Positions 6,106 through 10,583 of a DNA stretch of 10,583 bases are shown one piece after another (position 1 is the first letter of the stretch; the number at the start of each line of letters is the position of its first letter). Origin of the DNA: Desulfobacterales bacterium (GTDB lineage Bacteria; Desulfobacterota; Desulfobacteria; Desulfobacterales; UBA5852); contig JASJBQ010000123.1 of assembly GCA_030066455.1 (NCBI GenBank), positions 1-10,583 on the forward strand, read 5' to 3'. The notes under the pieces were generated by a model. It worked only from the letters and a program-made list of their open reading frames with translations, was not told where the DNA came from and searched no databases. The position numbers were made by a program, and so were the translations under genes.

Positions 6106-7356
6106 ATGCAGGCTGAATTGCTGGCAACCGGAGATGAAATCCGTTCGGGGGCAATCATCGATACCAACAGTGCCTATATCGCCGAAAAACTCGAGCTTTC
6201 AGGGGTGGCGGTCAACGGCCACAGGTGCGTGGGGGACAGACTGGAGGATATCGGCGACGCATTGGTGGCGCTGTCGCAGAGGGCGGAAGTGGTGGTGGTC
6301 ACCGGTGGCCTGGGGCCCACAGCCGACGATCGAACCGCCGAGGCGGCGGCCCTTGCGGCCGGTGTCGACCTCTGCGAGGACGCGGAGGCCTTGAAGGGTG
6401 TGACCCGTTTTTTTGAGAAGCGAGGTTGGCCCATGAGCCCCTCCAACCGCAAACAAGCCCTGCTGCCTTACGGGGCGCAATGTCTCGACAACCCGGTGGG
6501 CACCGCTCCGGGATTTGCCCTGACGATCGGCGGTTGCCGCTTGTATTTCCTGCCCGGCGTGCCGCGGGAGATGAAGGTCATGCTGAGACGCCACGTTTTG
6601 CCGGCAATTGCGTCCCGTGTATCGGGAAGCATGCGGCAGATCCGGGTCGTCTCCACGTTCGGTCTGGGGGAATCCGCCGTGGGGGAGAAGGTGCGGGATA
6701 TCGAAAGCGATTTTGAAGATCTGCAGGTCGGCCTGCGGGTCGTGTTTCCGGAGATCCACGTGCGCCTCTATGCCGGCGGAGGCGACGATGATGACATCGC
6801 TTGCAAACTGGACGCGGCGGCGCAGGCGGTCCAAGAGCGGCTGGGCCGCTGCACGCTCTCCACGTCCGGCCAATCGATGGCCGCCGTTCTGGGGGAGCTG
6901 CTGACGGTGCGCCGGGCGACGCTGGCCGTGGCCGAAAGCTGCACAGGCGGTTTGATCGCCAAACAACTGACGGATGTCCCTGGCAGTTCGCGTTTCTTTA
7001 TCTTTTCCGGTGTGACCTACGCCAACGCGGCCAAGGTGCGGGTGTTGGGGGTGAAGGATGGAACCCTTGCGGCGAAGGGCGCGGTTCACGAGGATACGGC
7101 GCTCGAGATGGCCGCGGGGGCCCGACGGGTGGCCGGTGCGGATTTCGCCATCGCCACCACCGGTATCGCCGGGCCGGACGGCGGCACGGACGACAAGCCC
7201 GTGGGCACCGTCTGCCTGGGCCTGGCCACACCCGAGGGCGGACGGGCTTTCCGTCATGTCTTTCCTTTCGGGGACCGGGATTTGAATCGTCGCATCTTTG
7301 CGGCGGCGGCCATGGACTGCCTGCGTCAATGGCTCCTGGAACATCTGGCTCTATAG
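6106..7356 (+). CDS. cinA: CinA: nicotinamide-nucleotide amidohydrolase with MoaB/COG1058-like N-terminal domain
   Basis: CinA proteins join an N-terminal MoaB-like domain (ADP-ribose pyrophosphatase in studied members) to a C-terminal PncC domain that deamidates nicotinamide mononucleotide to nicotinate mononucleotide in pyridine nucleotide salvage. At 416 residues this one has the normal two-domain length. The N-terminal domain shows 'LLATGDEI' (5-12), 'DTNSAYIA', 'TGGLGPTADD' (66-75) and 'NPVGTAPGF' (129-137). The C-terminal domain shows 'AESCTGG' with the expected catalytic S278, 'YANAAKVRVLGV' and 'TGIAGPDGGT' (352-361). ATG 6106 was chosen over the GTG at 6091 because GGAAAGGA (6093-6100) lies 5 nt before it and the family begins with this M-x-AE-x-L pattern. 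It stands alone: no recA or pgsA follows, unlike in many genomes. The downstream neighbour is convergent. Confidence 0.93.
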   Translation: MQAELLATGDEIRSGAIIDTNSAYIAEKLELSGVAVNGHRCVGDRLEDIGDALVALSQRAEVVVVTGGLGPTADDRTAEAAALAAGVDLCEDAEALKGVTRFFEKRGWPMSPSNRKQALLPYGAQCLDNPVGTAPGFALTIGGCRLYFLPGVPREMKVMLRRHVLPAIASRVSGSMRQIRVVSTFGLGESAVGEKVRDIESDFEDLQVGLRVVFPEIHVRLYAGGGDDDDIACKLDAAAQAVQERLGRCTLSTSGQSMAAVLGELLTVRRATLAVAESCTGGLIAKQLTDVPGSSRFFIFSGVTYANAAKVRVLGVKDGTLAAKGAVHEDTALEMAAGARRVAGADFAIATTGIAGPDGGTDDKPVGTVCLGLATPEGGRAFRHVFPFGDRDLNRRIFAAAAMDCLRQWLLEHLAL

Positions 7357-7397
7357 CGCCAAAACAATAGAGGGACCGACGATTCGGGGCCTGCTGT

Positions 7398-7435
7398 CAG
7401 CGGCTGAAAGCCATTCGGGCGTGGCTTCAGTGCTG
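7398..7435. terminator. Hairpin between convergent cinA and the small minus-strand gene
   Basis: CTGAAAGCCA (7404-7413) pairs with TGGCTTCAG (7422-7430) with one bulged A around the loop TTCGGGCG, and CAGC (7398-7401) extends the stem with GCTG (7432-7435). There is no T tract on either strand, so it may act as a transcript end stabiliser or Rho-assisted terminator. It contains the stop codon of the minus-strand gene (7427-7429). Confidence 0.4.
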
Positions 7436-7741
7436 GATGCGGGGCGGCCGCAGGCCCGGAAGGGCTTCTTTTCTGACGGTGTCGAAAGTCACCAGGGCGT
7501 CGTGGCCCAGGTTTGCGGGTTTGATGCCGTAGCGCATGTAGGTGATGAAACTCTTGAGACAGCGGGCGTAATCCTGGCCGCAGAGTGCATTTTTTCCGGC
7601 CCGCCACCGATTTACATATTCACATACCGGTTCTTTCTTCCGCCTTGCCTCCGCAGCCGGCTGTTCGCTATATAACGCCCGTTTAAAACAGGGTTTTTTT
7701 TGATCAAGACAAGCGTGAGACGCAATTAAATCAACATTCAC
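7427..7741 (-). CDS. Small cysteine-containing protein of unknown function
   Basis: The open frame is 104 codons from a GTG at 7741. The C-terminal 60 codons look truly coding: third positions are almost all G or C, and the protein ('LCGQDYARCLKSFITYMRYG', then 'DALVTFDTVRKEALPGLRPP') has a sensible composition. The first 45 codons have no such bias, include a run of A's, and overlap a plus-strand terminator-like hairpin at 7678-7701. No good ribosome binding site precedes the GTG. The true start is therefore unclear; the 5' part may be degraded or the gene may begin internally. Five cysteines in 104 residues (four in the stretch KKPC, EPVC, ALC, ARC) might bind a metal, but no known motif is seen. 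It is convergent with cinA and divergent from the hydrolase starting at 7775. I recognise no family. Confidence 0.45.
   Translation of the reverse strand: MNVDLIASHACLDQKKPCFKRALYSEQPAAEARRKKEPVCEYVNRWRAGKNALCGQDYARCLKSFITYMRYGIKPANLGHDALVTFDTVRKEALPGLRPPRIQH
7678..7701 (+). terminator. Candidate intrinsic terminator (plus strand)
   Basis: CCC-GTT (7678-7683) pairs with AAC-(A)-GGG (7687-7693) around a TAA loop, followed directly by eight T's (7694-7701). The stem is short and has one bulge. It lies 320 nt past cinA and 75 nt before the next plus-strand gene, so it would stop read-through from cinA. It falls inside the 5' part of the minus-strand small ORF, which weakens that ORF's upstream extension. 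Confidence 0.45.
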
Positions 7742-7774
7742 TGATTCATTGCCATCTGGGTAAGGGAATCGGCT

Positions 7775-8650
7775 GTGGCGGCACTGTCCATCTTGGTTGT
7801 CCTGATTGGCACGTACCTATTGATCACGTTGTTGCTGACCTATCTTGTTCAGCAGTATCCGCGGCGACCGGTGGTCGATATGCCGGATTGGGGGAGGAAA
7901 ATCGACACGACCCTGCGCGCTGTCGATGGCAAACGCCTGGAGGTGTGGCGTGTCGAACCGGAAGGACCGTCACGGGGGATCGTCGTTTTCATGCACGGTT
8001 GGGGGCGCAACCGCGACCGCATGGTGGGTCGGGCGCGGATATTCGCCCGCTGGGGATTTACAGCGGTGATGCACAGCGCCCGCGATCATGGCGGCTCATC
8101 CCCCTGCCGCTTCATGAACGCGCTCAAGTTTGCCGAGGATATCGAAACCGTCCTGGCATGGATCGGCGAGCCGGTCGTTCTCTACGGTCATTCCGCCGGC
8201 GCCGGGGGCGCGGTGATTGCCGCGGCCCGCAATCCCGGCAGCGTCCGCCTGCTTTTTCTGGAAGGCTGTTACGCGCGCACGCGCGAGGCGCTTCTCAGCC
8301 TCTACACCTGGGTGCATCCGGTGTTCGGGCGCGGTTTCGGACGGGCCATCATCATGTGGATGAACCTGTTCTACCGCGGCGGGCTGGACCGGGCCGATCC
8401 CTGTCGTTTGGCCGGGGAAATCGACGTGCCGGTCATGCTGATCCAGGGTGAAAACGATCGTCGTTTCCCGCCGGTCTTCGCCCGGCAGCTGGCAGCCTGC
8501 TTCCGGGCGGGACAGGCCCGGCTGTATACGGCCGCCGGTGCCGGCCACAGCGATTCCTCGACGACGGCGGGATATCCGGCGGCGGTCAAAGCGTTCCTCG
8601 ACCAGCATGCCCAGCGGTTGGAAACGGGATGGGCAAAGGGAAACGAATGA
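7775..8650 (+). CDS. Membrane-anchored alpha/beta hydrolase
   Basis: The 291-residue protein begins with one hydrophobic helix (about 4-25), an uncleaved anchor, followed by an alpha/beta-hydrolase fold. The oxyanion-side motif 'FMHGWGRN' (72-79), nucleophile elbow 'GHSAG' with S140, acid in 'QGENDRRFP' (D228) and histidine in 'GAGHSDSS' (H258) form a complete catalytic triad, so it should be an active serine hydrolase, perhaps an esterase, lipase or peptidase; the substrate cannot be told. The helical region between 165 and 210 (YARTREALLSLY...MWMNLFYRGG) is probably a lid. The start is GTG 7775, with AAGGGA (7762-7767) 7 nt upstream; no ATG lies near. The stop overlaps the next start as ATGA (8647-8650), so the two genes are translationally coupled. 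Confidence 0.85.
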   Translation: MAALSILVVLIGTYLLITLLLTYLVQQYPRRPVVDMPDWGRKIDTTLRAVDGKRLEVWRVEPEGPSRGIVVFMHGWGRNRDRMVGRARIFARWGFTAVMHSARDHGGSSPCRFMNALKFAEDIETVLAWIGEPVVLYGHSAGAGGAVIAAARNPGSVRLLFLEGCYARTREALLSLYTWVHPVFGRGFGRAIIMWMNLFYRGGLDRADPCRLAGEIDVPVMLIQGENDRRFPPVFARQLAACFRAGQARLYTAAGAGHSDSSTTAGYPAAVKAFLDQHAQRLETGWAKGNE

Positions 8651-8934
8651 TGCGGACGGTTCGCGGCTTCGTGGCCGGGTGGTTGGCGGACGGCAGTGGC
8701 CGGCCGCTCGCTAAAGACCGTTGCATTGATATCCGCTGCGCGACGTCCAACGCCGCCCGCCTGCTGGGGCTGGACGATCTGGGCGCACTGGCCGTCGGTC
8801 GGCGCGCAACCCTGGTGGCATTGCGGGGCGGGCCGGAAGATTTCCCCGCAAACCTGGCCTCGCCGGCGATGCTGGTGGATGCCGGACGGGTAATGTTCGA
8901 ACCCGGTGGTCGGCGAGGCCTCAGTCGTCGATGA
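8647..8934 (+). CDS. Small protein resembling the C-terminal tail of an amidohydrolase
   Basis: The protein is 95 residues from ATG 8647, which overlaps the hydrolase stop (ATGA) and has AAAGGG about 5 nt upstream; an ATG at 8629 is possible. The middle, 'ATSNAARLLGLDDLGALAVGRRATLVAL', matches the end of the amidohydrolase fold, where 'A(T/S)xNPARxLGL..xG.LAxGxxADLVVL' leads into the closing beta-sandwich strand. The adenine-deaminase or NagA-like metal site (HxH, K, H, H, D) is entirely missing, and the upstream gene is an unrelated hydrolase, so this is not simply the end of a neighbouring frame. It could be a decayed amidohydrolase tail trapped in an operon, or a stable small protein with a new role. 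The last 14 nt overlap the end of the convergent gene. The resemblance is clear; function is unknown. Confidence 0.6.
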   Translation: MMRTVRGFVAGWLADGSGRPLAKDRCIDIRCATSNAARLLGLDDLGALAVGRRATLVALRGGPEDFPANLASPAMLVDAGRVMFEPGGRRGLSRR

Positions 8935-9250
8935 GGGGAACACTCAGGCGGATGCGGATGGGGCGTTTGGTCAGATGCCGGGCCCCGGTCGAATTGAGGT
9001 ATGCCTTGAGGGTGGCTTTGGCATCGTGGGCATCCTGGTGGCTGTCGAAAAAGGCCCGGAGATCGCCGATTTCCGGGTAGGTGCGGTCCACCCGCTGCCA
9101 GCGGTTGGGCGCGAGTTTGGCTTCCAGCACATAGAGGGCTTCGCTCTTTTCGACCGCCAGCAGGCAGACGTTGCCTTTGAGGGTCTTTTCGAAATTGCGA
9201 ATCGCCTCCAGGTCCTCGGGGGGCAACTGGGCTACTTTGACCTTCAGCAT
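8921..9250 (-). CDS. Small protein of unknown function, coupled to an alpha/beta hydrolase
   Basis: The protein is 109 residues, without signal peptide or membrane helix. It starts with a likely helix ('LPPEDLEAIRNFEKTLKGN'), then two probable strands ('VCLLAVEK', 'ALYVLEAKLAP'), an 'RTYPEIGDLRAFFDSHQDAHDAKATLKAYL' helical stretch rich in charge, and a basic tail ('TKRPIRIRLSVPL'). I recognise no family or catalytic motif. ATG 9250 is preceded by GAGGA about 10 nt upstream and overlaps the hydrolase stop as ATGCTGA (9244-9250), so both are probably made together. Its 3' end overlaps the convergent gene by 14 nt. Confidence 0.7.
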   Translation of the reverse strand: MLKVKVAQLPPEDLEAIRNFEKTLKGNVCLLAVEKSEALYVLEAKLAPNRWQRVDRTYPEIGDLRAFFDSHQDAHDAKATLKAYLNSTGARHLTKRPIRIRLSVPLIDD

Positions 9251-10008
9251 GATGACGGTTTCCTCGCAGGGGCGGTCAGCAGATGCGCAAACCAGTCCCG
9301 GCAGGCTTGGATGAATGCTCGCTGGTGGTCGGGATCGGTGACCCGGTGGTCTCCGCCCGGGTTGATCAGCAAGCGCTTGGGGTTGCGGCTGGCCGCGAAA
9401 ATGCGATGGGCGTGCGCCACGGGAACGACTTCATCCGCCTCGCCGTGGATGACGAGCAGATTGCAGATCCCGGCGAGCCGTTCGGCCAGGTCGAACTGGA
9501 GGGCATCGCTTTCGAAGACCGGCGGCAGGTCAGCAGCAGGATCCTGGCGGGCCCTGGCCACGAGGGAGCGGCTGTCCACGGGAGCGGCCAGCGTGACCAT
9601 CCGGGCCGGTTTTAATTCCTGGGCGGCCGCCAGGCAGGTGCTGCCGCCCAGGCTGCTGCCGAATAACCCTAACTGAAAAGGATAACCCAGATCCTTTTCG
9701 AGAACGCCTACGGCGGTGCAGAGGTCGCGGACACGGCCATCCAGGGACGTCACGGTGTCGAACACGCCTCCGCTGCGGCCGCAGCCGCGGTGATCCAGCC
9801 GCAGAAAGGCGATTCCCAATTCGTTCAGCGCGTGGGCCAGGGCGATCTGCTTGGATGAATCGCCGTTGCTGAAAAGACCGTGCGAGCCAACCACCACCGG
9901 CGGCGCATCGCCAGGTGGGCGGTGCAGAACAGCCTCGATGCGCAGCCCGTCGCAGGCGAATTCGAGGCAACGCTGTTCGAAATCAGATTGGGTGGCAATT
10001 GTGGGCAT
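9244..10008 (-). CDS. Alpha/beta hydrolase (serine hydrolase)
   Basis: The protein is 254 residues, soluble, with no signal peptide. An alpha/beta-hydrolase core is visible: 'VVVGSHGLFSNG' (38-49) supplies the oxyanion side, 'LRLDHRGCGRSGG' (69-81) is the typical strand-4 turn, 'LFGSSLGGS' holds the nucleophile S119, 'VIHGEADEVVP' the acid D192, and 'NPGGDHRVTD' the histidine H221. The family resembles the dienelactone-hydrolase/peptidase-S15-like 'hydrolase of the alpha/beta superfamily' group with many substrates, so the reaction is not assigned. The start is ATG 10008, with a weak AGG about 6 nt upstream. It is only distantly like the membrane hydrolase starting at 7775 and is not a recent duplicate. 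It is first in a two-gene unit with the small protein and divergent from the RlmD-like gene across about 200 nt. Confidence 0.86.
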   Translation of the reverse strand: MPTIATQSDFEQRCLEFACDGLRIEAVLHRPPGDAPPVVVGSHGLFSNGDSSKQIALAHALNELGIAFLRLDHRGCGRSGGVFDTVTSLDGRVRDLCTAVGVLEKDLGYPFQLGLFGSSLGGSTCLAAAQELKPARMVTLAAPVDSRSLVARARQDPAADLPPVFESDALQFDLAERLAGICNLLVIHGEADEVVPVAHAHRIFAASRNPKRLLINPGGDHRVTDPDHQRAFIQACRDWFAHLLTAPARKPSSC

Positions 10009-10076
10009 GGCAGCCTGGGCATCGGTCGGGATGGGCTTTCGCGAGTCGTCTCAAAGCCTTCATCCGCCCGTGGGAA

Positions 10077-10105
10077 TTGATTTCATGTGGATTGAAGTAT
10101 ATACA
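10077..10105 (+). promoter_or_regulatory. Candidate sigma-70 promoter for the RlmD-like gene
   Basis: TTGATT (10077-10082) and TATACA (10100-10105) are separated by 17 nt, each with four of six consensus bases. The pair would start transcription near 10112, leaving about 100 nt of untranslated leader before ATG 10213. The surrounding sequence is the most AT-rich of the intergenic gap 10009-10212. No other structured element was seen in this gap. Confidence 0.4.
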
Positions 10106-10212
10106 AATCCGCCTGGTTTGTCATGGGCTCAGCTCTTTAGGGGCCGCCGGCAGGAGGCCATGCCATGCCACGGTCCGATTGAATGCCATCAAGCGGGAAC
10201 AGGATAACGCGC

Positions 10213-10583
10213 ATGCGAGTGAAGAAGGGCCAAATCATCGAGGTGACGATCGAGGACGTGGCGTTCCGGGGCAAGGGGCTTGCCCGCATCGACGGCCTGG
10301 CGGTTTTCGTGGATCAGGCCGTTGCCGGCGACAGGGTCGAGGCACGGATCGTGCGCAAGCGCAAGCAGTACGCCGAGGCGCGCGTACTGCGCCTGATCAG
10401 CCCTTCGCCCGACAGAATCCCCGCGCCTTGTCCATACAGCGGCTATTGCGGGGGCTGCAAATGGCAGTTTCTGCGCTACGACCGGCAGTTGGATTACAAA
10501 CGCCGCCACGTGGCCGAGTCGCTGCGCCATATCGGCGGACTCGAGGATGTCAGCGTCCATGCGACCTTACCGGCCGACCCGAT
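10213..10583 (+). CDS. 23S rRNA (uracil-5-)-methyltransferase, RlmD/RumA-like (right-edge partial)
   Basis: Only the first 123 residues are in the window. Residues 1-62 form a TRAM domain (basic RNA-binding beta-barrel: 'GQIIEVTIEDVAFRGKGLARIDG', 'VFVDQAVAGDRVEARIV'). Next is the iron-sulfur cysteine motif 'APCPYSGYCGGCKWQ' with C73, C79 and C82; the fourth cysteine of the [4Fe-4S] set lies beyond the edge. 'YDRQLDYKRRHV' then matches the stretch before the SAM-dependent methyltransferase domain. RlmD methylates U1939 of 23S rRNA in E. coli; RlmCD or TrmA-type relatives act on other uridines, so the exact target is not fixed. ATG 10213 has AGGA (10201-10204) 8 nt upstream. The open frame runs off the right end. 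It is divergent from the alpha/beta hydrolase. Confidence 0.9.
   Translation, partial: MRVKKGQIIEVTIEDVAFRGKGLARIDGLAVFVDQAVAGDRVEARIVRKRKQYAEARVLRLISPSPDRIPAPCPYSGYCGGCKWQFLRYDRQLDYKRRHVAESLRHIGGLEDVSVHATLPADP

Noticed and set aside
6199..7344. Long minus-strand ORF (381 codons) opposite cinA
   Set aside because: It mirrors the conserved cinA codons; its predicted protein has no domain and has the Arg/Gly/His-rich composition typical of antisense frames in GC-rich DNA.
7298..7675. Plus-strand ORF (125 codons) overlapping the end of cinA
   Set aside because: No family resemblance and no ribosome binding site; the minus strand over 7427-7610 has better coding character.
8096..8943. Minus-strand ORFs opposite the membrane hydrolase
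   Set aside because: They are shadows of the plus-strand hydrolase, which has an intact catalytic triad and a good ribosome binding site.

Overview
The window is a GC-rich (about 60 percent by eye) stretch of bacterial chromosome with ordinary housekeeping genes mixed with less familiar ones. The gene types suggest a Desulfobacterota-like organism (Desulfosarcina/Desulfobacteraceae type): a CHASE2-SpoIIE phosphatase next to a DUF4384 exported protein, a dihydroorotase of the 'DDQVHFREPG' type and a stand-alone Trm112-like protein. This is inference from protein content; there is no rRNA or other taxonomic marker. No phage, IS element, CRISPR array or tRNA could be supported.

Layout. (1) 3-224 (+) is the tail of a gene entering from the left, possibly frameshifted near its end, followed by about 320 bp with no recognisable gene. 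(2) 549-3378 (+) is a two-gene unit: an exported DUF4384 protein, then a membrane CHASE2 sensor with a cytoplasmic PP2C/SpoIIE phosphatase, whose best start is a TTG overlapping the first gene by 14 nt. A strong hairpin at 3467-3507, with A and T tracts on both sides, separates this unit from the next genes, which converge on it. (3) 3572-5998 (-) carries, in transcription order, a Trm112-like small protein, dihydroorotase (pyrC) and a small periplasmic protein of unknown function, with a perfect 9-bp inverted repeat between the last two. (4) 6106-7356 (+) is cinA (NMN deamidase), divergent from the Trm112-like gene across an AT-rich island. (5) 7427-7741 (-) is a probable small gene of unknown function, convergent with cinA. 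(6) 7775-8934 (+) is a membrane-anchored alpha/beta hydrolase followed, through an ATGA overlap, by a small protein that resembles only the tail of an amidohydrolase. (7) 8921-10008 (-) is a second, soluble alpha/beta hydrolase followed, through an ATGCTGA overlap, by a small unknown protein; it runs tail-to-tail into unit 6 with a 14-nt overlap. (8) 10213 to the right edge (+) is the start of a TRAM-domain, iron-sulfur 23S rRNA uridine methyltransferase (RlmD-like), with a candidate sigma-70 promoter in the preceding gap.

The genes do not form one pathway. Pyrimidine synthesis (pyrC), pyridine nucleotide salvage (cinA) and RNA methylation (rlmD-like; perhaps the Trm112-like protein) are housekeeping functions. 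The CHASE2-PP2C/DUF4384 pair looks like an envelope-sensing module. The most unusual items are the translationally coupled hydrolase-plus-small-protein pairs that collide tail-to-tail, the amidohydrolase tail without its catalytic domain, and the dihydroorotase in which the first histidine of the HxH metal motif is glutamine. I do not see convincing evidence for a wholly new multi-gene system.
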